The notes under the pieces are model-generated. The model was not told the origin of the DNA and did not search any database. It saw only the letters and a list, made by a program, of their open reading frames with translations. A stretch of 64,000 nt of DNA from PALSA-612 sp963773055 (GTDB lineage Bacteria > Actinomycetota > Thermoleophilia > Gaiellales > Gaiellaceae): the NCBI GenBank assembly GCA_963773055.1, contig CAVYZL010000006.1, positions 1,178,001-1,242,000 on the forward strand, written 5' to 3'. Made by a program: the position numbers and the translations under genes. This document shows, piece by piece, positions 1-8,079 of the stretch (its first letter is position 1; each line of letters begins with the position of its first letter).

Positions 1-1
1 C

Positions 2-589
2 TGGTCGACCACCGACCGACGGAACGTCACGGTGGGCGGCAAGCTGATCCGCGGCTGGACGCAGGTCTCCCGACTCGGGAACCCGCTGATCAACGAGGTC
101 GTGATCCCGACGTCCCAGAAGGACCTCTGGAACCGCCTCAACCCGTCGCAGGACGCGAGGTTCGAGAAGTACTACACCGACCCGCTGCTCGCTGCGACCA
201 TCAACTCCGTCTACAAGCTCGACGTGCCCGCAACGGGACGCGACGACCTCGTGGCCGTGCTCCTGACCGGGATCCCGAAGATCACGTTCACGGGCTCGAC
301 GCTCGCGGACGAGCTTCGGGTCAACCTCGCCGTTCCTGTCACGCCGGCCTCGAAGGTCAGCCGGATGGGCGTGCTCGGCGGAGACAACCAGGGCTGGCCG
401 AACGGTCGCCGGCTCGGAGACGACGTCATCGACATCGCAGAGCAGGCCGTGGCCGGCTTCCTCAAGGGCACGAAGGTCCCGCTCGGCGACGGCGTCGACT
501 CGGGTGACATGGCCAACCTGAAGGCGTTCCCGTACGAGGGGCACCCGCACGAAGGGTTCGCCAACTCGAAGGGACAGCAGAAGCCATAG
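2..589 (+). CDS. DUF4331 family protein, 3' part (start lies left of the window)
   Basis: The frame is open to the left edge (…WSTTDRRNVTVGGKL), so only the C-terminal ~195 residues are seen. The stretch VSRLGNPLINEVVIP just inside the edge and the closing GHPHEGFAN segment are typical of DUF4331 proteins, which are usually exported and have no established activity. It is followed by a TPR protein and a NicO metal transporter, a neighbourhood I associate with DUF4331 in actinobacteria (recollection, not checked). A strong hairpin begins 6 nt after the stop. Family assignment is fairly sure; function is unknown. Confidence 0.8.
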   Translation, partial: WSTTDRRNVTVGGKLIRGWTQVSRLGNPLINEVVIPTSQKDLWNRLNPSQDARFEKYYTDPLLAATINSVYKLDVPATGRDDLVAVLLTGIPKITFTGSTLADELRVNLAVPVTPASKVSRMGVLGGDNQGWPNGRRLGDDVIDIAEQAVAGFLKGTKVPLGDGVDSGDMANLKAFPYEGHPHEGFANSKGQQKP

Positions 590-595
590 GCGCTC

Positions 596-623
596 ATCGG
601 GGGAGGCGCGAGCCTCCCCCGAT
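596..623 (+). terminator. Hairpin after the DUF4331 gene
   Basis: ATCGGGGGAGGC, loop GCGA, GCCTCCCCCGAT: a perfect 12-bp stem with a tetraloop starting 6 nt past the stop codon. There is no T-run after it, so it is either a terminator of the U-less type common in high-GC actinobacteria or a 3' end stabiliser. It ends 18 nt before the TPR gene. Confidence 0.6.
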
Positions 624-641
624 CGGCCCTCTCACCCCGCC

Positions 642-1958
642 ATGCGTCACAAGCTCCTCATCCCCCTCACCGTCGCCGCCGCCGCGGCGGCCGTCGTGCT
701 GTTCAGCGGCGTGCTTCGCGAGTCGTCGTCAGCCGGAGCGTCCGCGCTCCCTGCAGAGCGCGTAGCGGCCACGTTCGAGCCGTCCTACTCGTCGGCGCAG
801 GACGCCGCCACGCTCGTGCTCCGCCTGCAGGAGCACCTCCGCGACCATCCCACCGATGGCGATTCCTACGCGCTGCTCGGGCTCGCATACCAGCAGCGGG
901 CCCGAGAGACGGGAGACCCTGCCTACTACCCGAAGTCCGAGGCGGTCCTCGATCGCGCGCGCAAGTTGAACAGCCACGATCCGATCGCGCTCTCCGGGCT
1001 CGCGTCGCTCGCGCTCACGCGGCATCAGTTCCTCAACGCCCTCGCCCTGGCGCAGCAGGCGCGCACGCTCGCGCCGTCAACGGCGCGGAACTTCGGAGCG
1101 ATCGGTGACGCGCTCCTCGAGCTCGGTCGTTACGACGAGGCCTTCGCTGCCTTCGACACGATGGCGCGGCTCAAGCCGAACGTCGCCGCGTACGCGCGCG
1201 TCTCGTACGCGCGAGAGCTGCGCGGGGACGTGGCCGGCGCGCGCGCCGCGATGGAGCTCGCGTCGGAGAGCACGGTTCCCGGCTCGGAGGCGGCCGCCTG
1301 GTCGCAGACGCAGCTCGGCAAGCTCCTCTTCTCGGTCGGCGACTACGCCACGGCCGCGACGGCGTACCGCACCGCTCTCGGGCACCGGCCTGGATATGCC
1401 GCGGCACTCGATGCGCTCGCGCACGTCGAGGCGGCGGAGGGCGATCTCAGCCGCGCTGTCCGGCTGGAGCGGCGCGCTGCGACGACCGTGCCGCTGCCGC
1501 AGTACGTCGGCGCACTCGGCGACTTCCTCGGACGTCAGGGCAAGGCTCGGGCGGCAAGGCGCCAGTACGCGCTCGTGGCCGCCATCGACCGACTCCAGCG
1601 GGCGAGCGGCATGCGCACGGACGTCGAGTACGCGCTCTTCGAGGCCGATCACGGCATCGATCTTCCGGATGCCCTCCGGCGGGCGCGGATCGGCCAGCAG
1701 GCGCGGCCGTCGATCGACGGGGATGACGTCCTCGCGTGGGCGCTCGAGCGGAACGGCGGCTGCACCGAGGCGTTGGGCTACTCGACGCTCGCGCTCCGCC
1801 TGGGCACGAAGGACGCGACGAAGCTCTTCCACCGCGGCATGATCGAGCGCTGCCTCGGCCACGCGGCCGAGGCCCGCACGTGGTTCCGGAAGGCCGTGCG
1901 GCTCAACCCTGGCTTCTCACCGCTCTGGTCTCCGGTCGCGCAGGGGTACGCGCGATGA
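642..1958 (+). CDS. Membrane-anchored tetratricopeptide repeat protein
   Basis: 438 aa. Residues ~5-23 are a hydrophobic helix (signal anchor or signal peptide), followed by a Ser/Ala-rich linker and then TPR-like helical pairs over most of the length (for example …DGDSYALLGLAYQQ…, …FGAIGDALLELGRYDEAFAAFD…, …AWSQTQLGKLLFSVGDYATAATAY…). The repeats suggest an extracytoplasmic protein-interaction scaffold; no catalytic motif is visible. Its stop overlaps the ATG of the downstream NicO transporter (ATGA), so the two are translationally coupled. A role in assembly or metal handling with its neighbours is inference only. Confidence 0.8.
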   Translation: MRHKLLIPLTVAAAAAAVVLFSGVLRESSSAGASALPAERVAATFEPSYSSAQDAATLVLRLQEHLRDHPTDGDSYALLGLAYQQRARETGDPAYYPKSEAVLDRARKLNSHDPIALSGLASLALTRHQFLNALALAQQARTLAPSTARNFGAIGDALLELGRYDEAFAAFDTMARLKPNVAAYARVSYARELRGDVAGARAAMELASESTVPGSEAAAWSQTQLGKLLFSVGDYATAATAYRTALGHRPGYAAALDALAHVEAAEGDLSRAVRLERRAATTVPLPQYVGALGDFLGRQGKARAARRQYALVAAIDRLQRASGMRTDVEYALFEADHGIDLPDALRRARIGQQARPSIDGDDVLAWALERNGGCTEALGYSTLALRLGTKDATKLFHRGMIERCLGHAAEARTWFRKAVRLNPGFSPLWSPVAQGYAR

Positions 1959-3304
1959 GACGGCTCGCGATCCTCGCGGCCGCCGTTGCCGCGCTTGCCA
2001 TGCCGGCGCTCGCGTCGGCGCATCCGCTCGGCAACTTCACGATCAACCACTCGAGCTCGATCGTCGCCTCGGGCGACCGCGTCTACGTCGACTACGTCCT
2101 CGATATGGCGGAGATCCCGACACTGCAGGCGCGCCAGGCCGGCGGCTTCGATGCGCCAGCGCTCAGCCGGTCGCTCGCCGCGAAGCTGTCGCTCACGGTC
2201 GACGGCCGTCGGGTCACGCTGCGCCCCGTCAAGCATCGGCTGCAGTTCCTGCCGGGCTCTGCGGGGCTTCGCACGACGCGGCTCGAGGTGGTGCTCGCCG
2301 GCCCGGCAGTCCGCAGACGGGCAGCGATCCGCTTCCAGGACGGCACGTACCCGGGAAGGCTGGGCTGGAAGGAGGTCGTGGTCGCTGCAACCGGCGGCGC
2401 CGGCGTCGTCTCGTCGAGCGCTCCGGCCGTGAGCCCCTCCGACCAGTTGCGCGCGTATCCGAAGGACCGGCTCTCGAGCCCGGTCGACGTGACCGCCGCC
2501 ACGGCCACGCTCGCGGCGGGGACGGAAAGCGGGGCCGCGCCCGCGTTCTCGGAGCCCGTGGAGAAGGCGCGCTCCTCCGGCTTCACCTCGCTCGTCGAGC
2601 GGCGCGACCTGGGCGCTGCGGGCATCCTCGCCGCGCTCGCGATCGCTCTCTTCTGGGGCGCTGCGCATGCCCTGGGGCCGGGGCACGGGAAGTCGATCGT
2701 CGCCGCCTACCTCATCGGCCAGCGCGGCAGCGTCCGGCACGCGATCGGGCTTGGGGGCATCGTCACGGTGACGCACACCGCGGGCGTGTTCGCACTCGGA
2801 GTGGTGACGCTTGCGCTCTCGGAGCTGATCGTCCCGGAGGATCTCTATCCCTGGCTCAACCTCGTCGCCGGCCTGATGGTGGTCGCGATCGGGATCGGCG
2901 TGCTCCGGGCCCGGCTCGCTCATCCGCACGCGCACGGCCACGCCCACCATCACCACGACCACCACCACGATCACGACCACGCCGCCGAAGGCCTGTCGCT
3001 TCGCTCGCTCGTCACCGTCGGCATCTCCGGCGGCCTCCTGCCGTGCCCCTCGGCGCTCGTCGTCCTCCTCGCTGCGATCTCGCTACACCGGGTCGCGTTC
3101 GGGCTCGCGCTCGTGCTCGCATTCTCAGTCGGCCTCGCGTTCACGATCAGCGGGATCGGTCTCGTGGCCGTGCTCGCCAACGGCGTGTTCCGCCGCGCGA
3201 GCTTCGAGGGGCCACTCGTCAGGGCGCTCCCTGCGGTGAGCGCCCTGATCATCCTCGCGGCCGGTCTGGTGATGACCGCCCGCGCTCTCCCGACTGTGGG
3301 CTGA
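1955..3304 (+). CDS. NicO-family nickel/cobalt transporter with N-terminal extracytoplasmic domain
   Basis: 449 aa. A signal peptide (residues 1-23, ending ALASAHPLGNF) leads into a ~200-residue extracytoplasmic domain, then a NicO/RcnA-type membrane domain. In the membrane part, FWGAAHALGPGHGKSIVAAYL holds the His motif of the family and a His/Asp-rich cytoplasmic loop (about residues 322-343, many HxH repeats) probably buffers Ni, Co or Zn. Family members export or import Ni/Co; direction cannot be read from sequence. The start is fixed by the 4-nt ATGA overlap with the TPR gene. The fused HPLGNFTINH domain recalls actinobacterial transporters encoded beside DUF4331. Confidence 0.85.
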   Translation: MRRLAILAAAVAALAMPALASAHPLGNFTINHSSSIVASGDRVYVDYVLDMAEIPTLQARQAGGFDAPALSRSLAAKLSLTVDGRRVTLRPVKHRLQFLPGSAGLRTTRLEVVLAGPAVRRRAAIRFQDGTYPGRLGWKEVVVAATGGAGVVSSSAPAVSPSDQLRAYPKDRLSSPVDVTAATATLAAGTESGAAPAFSEPVEKARSSGFTSLVERRDLGAAGILAALAIALFWGAAHALGPGHGKSIVAAYLIGQRGSVRHAIGLGGIVTVTHTAGVFALGVVTLALSELIVPEDLYPWLNLVAGLMVVAIGIGVLRARLAHPHAHGHAHHHHDHHHDHDHAAEGLSLRSLVTVGISGGLLPCPSALVVLLAAISLHRVAFGLALVLAFSVGLAFTISGIGLVAVLANGVFRRASFEGPLVRALPAVSALIILAAGLVMTARALPTVG

Positions 3305-3315
3305 AAGGAGCAACG

Positions 3316-4064
3316 ATGTTCGGTCTCGACGACTGGGTCGCGCATCTCTCGGGCGGCGGCAGCATCCTCGTCGTCCTGGCGGTGGCCGTCGTGCTGGGCC
3401 TGCGACACGCGACGGACCCCGATCACCTCGCAGCCGTGACGACGCTCGTCGCGTCCGGCGGACAGCGCTCTCGCCGCGCCGTCGGAGCGCTTGGCCTCAG
3501 TTGGGGGCTCGGTCACGCCACGACGCTCTTTGTCTTCGGGCTCCCGATCGTGCTCTACAAGGCCTACCTGCCCGAGCCGGTCGCGGAAGGTGCGGAGACC
3601 TGCATCGGATTGGTGATCATGGGCCTCGCCGTGTGGCTGCTCCTGCGGTGGCGCCGCGGCGCCTTCCACCTGCACTCCACCCACATGACGGAGGTCTCCA
3701 CGCGCACGTCCACACGCACGGGCCGGCGAGCGGGCACCCACACGGGAACGCGCCGACGGTCCGCACCCGCTTTCAGGCGTACGGCATTGGCCTCGTGCAC
3801 GGTCTCGGAGGTAGCGCCGGCGTTGGTGTGCTCCTGCTCGCCACGATCGATGACAAGGCCGTCGCCGTCGGCGCGATGGCGCTCTTCGCGGCCTTCACGG
3901 CCGTCTCGATGGCGATCGCGTCGCTCGGCCTCGGCGCAACGCTCTCGTCGGCCAGAGCACAACGTTCACTCCACCGCCTCGCCCCCACGCTCGGGCTTGC
4001 GAGCCTCGCGTTCGGTGCCTGGTACGCTCTCGGCGCCCTCGAACTCGCTCCGTACTACTTCTAG
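3316..4064 (+). pseudogene. Second NicO/HoxN-type nickel transporter, interrupted by an apparent 1-nt frameshift
   Basis: ATG at 3316 follows AAAGGAG (3304-3310). The first frame encodes membrane helices with the signature LGLRHATDPDHLAAVTTL and ends in FHLHSTHMTE; the homologous continuation DGGLHAHVHTHG…GLVHGLGGSAGVGVLLL… lies in the -1 frame and runs to the TAG at 4062-4064. The span is 749 nt, one short of a codon multiple. Adding a single C in the TCC at 3676-3678 would join the halves as FHLHSHPHDGGLHAHVH, the expected His-rich loop. Either a genuine disruption or a sequencing/assembly error in a C-rich tract. It shares its operon with the upstream NicO gene. Confidence 0.75.
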
Positions 4065-4772
4065 GTGATCGAGCGGGAAGACATCCACGAGCTCGCCGCT
4101 GCCTACGCTCTCGACGCCCTCGACGGGCGCGAGCGGGATGCGTTCGAGGCGCACCTGCGCGACTGCGAGACGTGCACGAAGGACGTCTCCGAGCTCCGTT
4201 CGACCGCGGCCATGCTCGCCTATGCCGACGAGGGCCCGGAGCCGGCTCCCGCGCTTCGCGACCGGCTGCTCGAGGCGGCTCGCCAGGAGCGGCCGACGCA
4301 AAGCGTCGTCGTCCTTCGCCCTCGGCGGGCGCTGCGGTTCGCGACGATCGCGGCCGCAGCCGCGGTCGCGGTCGCGGTCGGGCTCGGCGCCTGGGCACTG
4401 ACCCTCTCTCGCTCGCTGGACAGCGAGCGAAGCGCACGCTCGCAGAACGCGACGATCGCCGCCATCCTGGCGGACGCAGACGCCCAGCGGATCTCGATGG
4501 GAGCGCAAGGCGAGGTCGTCCGCGGCCCCGACGGGCGCGCCGTCCTCATCGCGCGCGGGCTGCCGGCGGCCCCGAAGGGCAAGACGTACGAGGCGTGGGT
4601 GATCCACGGCGGCACGCCGACGAGGGCAGGCCTGTTCGACGGCGGCAAGAGCACCGTCGTCCTGCTCGGGCCTACGCTCCCCCACGGCGGAAAGGTGGCG
4701 GTCACGCTCGAGCCCGCGGGCGGCTCCGACGCGCCGACGAGCGACATTCTCTTCGGGAGTGGCGCCGCGTGA
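4065..4772 (+). CDS. Anti-sigma factor, zinc-finger type with RskA-like C-terminal domain
   Basis: 235 aa, GTG start directly after the preceding TAG. Residues ~5-45 form the anti-sigma domain with the zinc-binding HLRDCETC (HxxxCxxC) motif; a single transmembrane helix follows at ~87-110 (FATIAAAAAVAVAVGLGAWAL); the rest is an extracytoplasmic RskA-type domain (GLPAAPKGKTYEAWVI…GG). It should hold the ECF sigma factor encoded next to it at the membrane until a signal triggers its proteolysis. The anti-sigma stop overlaps the sigma ATG by one base (TGATG). The order anti-sigma before sigma is the reverse of the usual sigK-rskA layout. Confidence 0.85.
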   Translation: MIEREDIHELAAAYALDALDGRERDAFEAHLRDCETCTKDVSELRSTAAMLAYADEGPEPAPALRDRLLEAARQERPTQSVVVLRPRRALRFATIAAAAAVAVAVGLGAWALTLSRSLDSERSARSQNATIAAILADADAQRISMGAQGEVVRGPDGRAVLIARGLPAAPKGKTYEAWVIHGGTPTRAGLFDGGKSTVVLLGPTLPHGGKVAVTLEPAGGSDAPTSDILFGSGAA

Positions 4773-5401
4773 TGGCGCGCGAGCGGACGCCGCTGCAGGT
4801 CCTGCCGGGCGGCAAAGCCGCCGGCGCGCGGGCGCTCGCACCGCTTTCGGACGAGGCGCTGCTCGCGCTGATCGCGACGCCGGAGGGCGATCTCGCGCTC
4901 GCGGAGCTCTACGACCGGTACGGCCGCGTCGCCTACGGGCTCGCGTACCGCGTCCTCCAGGACTCGGCGCTCGCGGAGGACGCCGTCCAGGAGGCGTTCC
5001 TCACCGTGTGGCGGAACGCCGGCACCTACGTCCGCGAGCGAGGCCGGCCGAATGCGTGGATCCTGACGCTCGTCCACCGGCGGGCGGTCGACCTCGTGCG
5101 CCGCGAGCAGCGACGTCGCACCGCGCCCGCCGAGCTCGAAGCCGAGCAGCCGTCGCCCGCTGCCGAGGAGGAGGCGACGACCCGCGACCGCAGGCGGACC
5201 GTTCAGGAGGCGCTCCGCCAGCTGCCGGCCGACCAGCGGGAGGCGATCGAGCTCGCCTACTACGGCGGGCTGACGCAGTCCGAGCTCGCGGAGCGGCTGC
5301 ACGTCCCGCTGGGGACGATCAAGAGCCGCATGTTCGTCGGGCTGCGGCGCCTCGGCGACCTCCTGGCCGAGGCCGGCCTCGAGCCCGAGCTCACTCCCTA
5401 G
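4772..5401 (+). CDS. ECF-family RNA polymerase sigma factor
   Basis: 209 aa. Region 2 (about residues 42-110: ALAELYDRYGRVAYGLAYRVL…AEDAVQEAFLTVWRN…NAWILTLVHRRAVDLVRR) and region 4 (about 145-200: LPADQREAIELAYYGGLTQSELAERLHVPLGTIKSRMF) are both intact; regions 1 and 3 are absent as in ECF sigma factors. Coupled to the anti-sigma gene by the TGATG overlap. The SigK/SigL-like group is likely because the partner is RskA-like. Targets are unknown; I did not find a clear autoregulatory -35/-10 pair. Confidence 0.9.
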   Translation: MARERTPLQVLPGGKAAGARALAPLSDEALLALIATPEGDLALAELYDRYGRVAYGLAYRVLQDSALAEDAVQEAFLTVWRNAGTYVRERGRPNAWILTLVHRRAVDLVRREQRRRTAPAELEAEQPSPAAEEEATTRDRRRTVQEALRQLPADQREAIELAYYGGLTQSELAERLHVPLGTIKSRMFVGLRRLGDLLAEAGLEPELTP

Positions 5402-5406
5402 GACCG

Positions 5407-6297
5407 CTACTTCTTCTTGCCGTCGGGCTTGCCGTCGGCGTTCAGGTCGCTCTTCTTCTTGTCCACCTGGCCGAGCCTGTCGAACGTGAGCGTGAACTTG
5501 AGCGGCGCGATCTTCGCCCCCTGGCACGTGCGCGCCATCGTCAGCTTGTACGACTTGTTCGCGCGTTTCTTCGCGCCGAAGCCCGCCTTTCCGAAGAGCC
5601 GGAAGCTCTGGATTCCCGTCGTCAGCGTTCCGCAATCTCCCTTGCAAGTGAACTTGCCGGTAGCCGGGCCGATCCTCCCCTCGTTGTCGACGAGGCGGAT
5701 CTTCGCGCCGAGTGGCCCCGCAGGTTGGGGCGGCGCCAGCTCGAACTCGCCCTCGCAGTCGCCGGTGCCCGTCGTGCAGTTCATCGCCCAGGCGACCGTG
5801 AAGCCGAGGTTCAACCCGGTGTTCGTGATCCCGAACAGCGACAGGCTCTTCGGGACGATCCGCGCGGTGAAGGTGATGCACTTGCACGGCTTCGGGGGCG
5901 CGACGGGGCCGGTCAGCGTTGCCGTGACGTCCGAGCCGACCGAGCAGGTGGCAGAGACCTCGAGCGCGCCGTGGGCGTCGGCGGTGATCGGTTTGTCGGT
6001 CGTGAACGACCACGTCTTCGTGTCGCCCGTGACGATGTTGATGCCCTGCGAGCCGAAAGCCGCTCCGTTCGACCCGGTCGAACCGGGGCCGTTCACGGAC
6101 ACGATCCGCGTCCCCTGCGGCGCGGTATAGCGCATGCACTGGAGCGTGTCGCTGCCGCGGTTCGTCACCTCGAGGACGTAGCTCGTGCCCTCCCCGGTCA
6201 GCTCACCCTCGGCGGCGACGTTCGTCTGGCGCGCGGCGGCGGCCGGCACGAGCAGTAGTGCCGTGAGAAACCCGAGGAGCCCGAGACGGACGCCCAT
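5407..6297 (-). CDS. Secreted protein of unknown function, Cys-rich
   Basis: 296 aa from the ATG at 6297; a longer form from 6336 is possible but its extra residues do not look like a signal peptide, whereas the chosen start gives one (LGLLGFLTALLLVPAAAA). The mature part begins with a beta-sandwich-like segment (YVLEVTNRGSDTLQCMRYTAPQGTRIVSVNGPG) and contains several Cys pairs (CKCITF, MNCTTGTGDCEGEF, TCKGDCG), suggesting disulphides outside the cell. The C-terminus is Lys-rich (DLNADGKPDGKKK, also Ca-loop-like). I do not recognise a family. Convergent with the sigma factor gene, 5 nt apart. Confidence 0.65.
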   Translation of the reverse strand: MGVRLGLLGFLTALLLVPAAAARQTNVAAEGELTGEGTSYVLEVTNRGSDTLQCMRYTAPQGTRIVSVNGPGSTGSNGAAFGSQGINIVTGDTKTWSFTTDKPITADAHGALEVSATCSVGSDVTATLTGPVAPPKPCKCITFTARIVPKSLSLFGITNTGLNLGFTVAWAMNCTTGTGDCEGEFELAPPQPAGPLGAKIRLVDNEGRIGPATGKFTCKGDCGTLTTGIQSFRLFGKAGFGAKKRANKSYKLTMARTCQGAKIAPLKFTLTFDRLGQVDKKKSDLNADGKPDGKKK

Positions 6298-6347
6298 CGC
6301 GGTCGGGACTCTCTCACGCGAAGCACAATTCTGCAATCGCCCGGGGA

Positions 6348-6353
6348 TAGGAT
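6348..6353 (+). promoter_or_regulatory. -10 element of argF (leaderless)
   Basis: TAGGAT, then 6 nt, then the TTG start. Transcription would begin at or within a base of the start codon. Confidence 0.55.
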
Positions 6354-6359
6354 CGAGGC

Positions 6360-7262
6360 TTGACCGCCGTCGGCAACGCCCTCAAGGGGCGTCACTTCAC
6401 CCGCGTGGACGACCTTTCGCGCGAGGAGTGGCTTCAGGTGCTGGACCTCGCCGACGAGCTTAAGCGGGCCAGAGCGGTGGGAGACAGTGTCCACCTGCTC
6501 CCCGGCCGCACGCTCGGGATGATCTTCCAGAAGCCGTCGACGCGCACGCGCGTGTCGTTCGAAGTGGGCATGGTCGAGCTCGGGGGTCACGCGCTCAACC
6601 TGGCGGCCGGCGAGCTCCAGCTGGGCCGCGGGGAGACGGTCAAGGACACGGCAACGGTGCTGTCGCGTTATCTCGATTCGATCATGATCCGCACGTTCGC
6701 GCAGGCCGACGTAGACGACCTCGCGCGTTACGGCTCGATCCCGATCGTCAACGGCCTGACGGACGACGAGCACCCGTGCCAGGCGCTGGCCGACGTGATG
6801 ACGATTCGCGAGCGCCTCGGCCGCATCGAGGGCGTGCGCGTCGCGTACATCGGCGACGGCAACAACGTCTGCGTGTCGCTCGGGCGCGCTGCGGCGCTCC
6901 TCGGCATGGACTTCGTCGTCGCTGCGCCGCCGGGCTACGAGCCGCCGCTCGAGGGCGCGGAGATCACCCACGATCCACGCGAGGCCGTCGACGGCGCCGA
7001 CGTGCTGTACACCGACGTCTGGACGAGCATGGGCCAGGAGGAGGAACGGGCGCGCCGGCTCGAGGCGTTCGCCGGCTTCACGATCGACGACGCCCTCGTC
7101 TCACGCGCGGCCGAAGGCGCCATCGTCCTCCACTGCCTGCCCGCCCACTACGGCGAGGAGATCACGGAGAAGGTGCTCTACGGCCCGCAGTCCGCCGCCT
7201 GGGACGAGGCCGAGAACCGCCTCCACGCGCAGAAGGCGCTGCTCGCGCTCGTCGTCCCTTGA
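6360..7262 (+). CDS. argF: Ornithine carbamoyltransferase
   Basis: 300 aa. Makes citrulline from ornithine and carbamoyl phosphate in arginine synthesis (cytoplasm). Carbamoyl-phosphate site STRTR at residues 60-64, HPCQ at 138-141, ornithine-side HCLPAHYGEE near 260: all canonical. The TTG start has no convincing Shine-Dalgarno but sits 6 nt behind a -10 hexamer, which supports it. No other arginine genes are adjacent. The stop overlaps the next start by 4 nt (TTGA). Confidence 0.95.
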   Translation: MTAVGNALKGRHFTRVDDLSREEWLQVLDLADELKRARAVGDSVHLLPGRTLGMIFQKPSTRTRVSFEVGMVELGGHALNLAAGELQLGRGETVKDTATVLSRYLDSIMIRTFAQADVDDLARYGSIPIVNGLTDDEHPCQALADVMTIRERLGRIEGVRVAYIGDGNNVCVSLGRAAALLGMDFVVAAPPGYEPPLEGAEITHDPREAVDGADVLYTDVWTSMGQEEERARRLEAFAGFTIDDALVSRAAEGAIVLHCLPAHYGEEITEKVLYGPQSAAWDEAENRLHAQKALLALVVP

Positions 7263-7567
7263 GCGCCGTTCCCTTCGAGGAGATCGTGCGGCGCGCGCTC
7301 GACTCGCTGCCGCCCGAGATCGCCACCGGGCTCGAGAACGTGGCCGTAGTGATCGAGGACGAGCACCCCGACGATCCCGACCTGCTCGGGCTGTTCAGCG
7401 AGGATCCCTATCTGCCCGCGCAGATCACGATCTACCGGCTCCCGCTCGAGGAGTCGTTCCCCGATCCGGGCCTGCTCGAGGAGGAGATCCGGATCACCGT
7501 CCTCCACGAGATCGGCCACTACTTCGGCATGGACGAGGAGCAGATCGCGAAGCTGGGCTACGACTGA
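7259..7567 (+). CDS. Zincin-like metallopeptidase family protein
   Basis: 102 aa, TTG start overlapping the argF stop (TTGA), so translation is coupled. The HEIGHYFGMDE motif at residues 83-93 supplies HExxH plus a downstream acidic residue, the signature of the small bacterial zincin family (Zincin_1). Most members are about 100-140 aa, so this is full length. Substrate unknown. No signal peptide, so cytoplasmic. Confidence 0.85.
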   Translation: MSAVPFEEIVRRALDSLPPEIATGLENVAVVIEDEHPDDPDLLGLFSEDPYLPAQITIYRLPLEESFPDPGLLEEEIRITVLHEIGHYFGMDEEQIAKLGYD

Positions 7568-7573
7568 CGCGCG

Positions 7574-8065
7574 CTAGGCCGCGTCGTCGTCGACGTCGTC
7601 GACGGGCACGACCGTCTCCTGCGAACGCTCATGCAGGCGCTCGCGGCCGCGCCGGACGGCCGTGAGGAACTTCTCGAAGTTGACCTCGAGCGTCGAGAGC
7701 ATGCTGTCCGCCCAGTCCTCCGTCTCGAGGCGCACCTCGCGCGCCTCGCGCCGCGCGTCCTCGATGATCTCCTGCGCCTGGCGCTCGGCGAGCTTGACGA
7801 TCTCCGTCTGAGACGCCTCGCGTACGGCCTGCTCGCGCGCCTCGCCGAGCATCCGATCGCACTCGCGCTTCGCCTCTGCGAGCATCTCCTGGCGCTCCTT
7901 GACGATCCAGCGCGCCTGCTTGATCTCCTCGGGGATCGTCGCCCGCATCTGGTCGAGGATGTCGTAGATCTCCTCGCGGTCGATCCGCACCTGGTCGGTG
8001 AGCGGCACCGTGCGGGCGTTGTGCACGAGGTCGTCGAGCTTGTCGATGAGGACGAGGACGTCCAT
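7574..8065 (-). CDS. Coiled-coil protein (DivIVA/ATP-synthase-b-like), conserved next to coaD
   Basis: 163 aa from the ATG at 8065, which lies 8 nt behind a -10 hexamer. N-terminal MDVLVLIDKLDDLVHNARTVPLTDQVRID is followed by a long charged helix rich in E/R/A (residues ~40-130), predicted coiled coil; the tail is acidic (VDDVDDDAA). Actinobacteria commonly have such a protein downstream of coaD, often annotated as an ATPase or DivIVA-related protein, with no proven role; a structural or cell-division function is inference. Lies 11 nt after the coaD stop, last gene of the long minus-strand array. Confidence 0.75.
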   Translation of the reverse strand: MDVLVLIDKLDDLVHNARTVPLTDQVRIDREEIYDILDQMRATIPEEIKQARWIVKERQEMLAEAKRECDRMLGEAREQAVREASQTEIVKLAERQAQEIIEDARREAREVRLETEDWADSMLSTLEVNFEKFLTAVRRGRERLHERSQETVVPVDDVDDDAA

Positions 8066-8073
8066 CGGGGCGC

Positions 8074-8079
8074 AGTCTA
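8074..8079 (-). promoter_or_regulatory. -10 element of the coiled-coil gene (leaderless)
   Basis: TAGACT on the minus strand, overlapping the coaD stop codon, 8 nt before the ATG at 8065. Confidence 0.45.

Noticed and set aside
2920..2982. Trinucleotide-like CAC/GAC-rich tract as a DNA repeat
   Set aside because: It encodes the His-rich cytoplasmic loop typical of NicO transporters; not a mobile or unstable repeat on present evidence.
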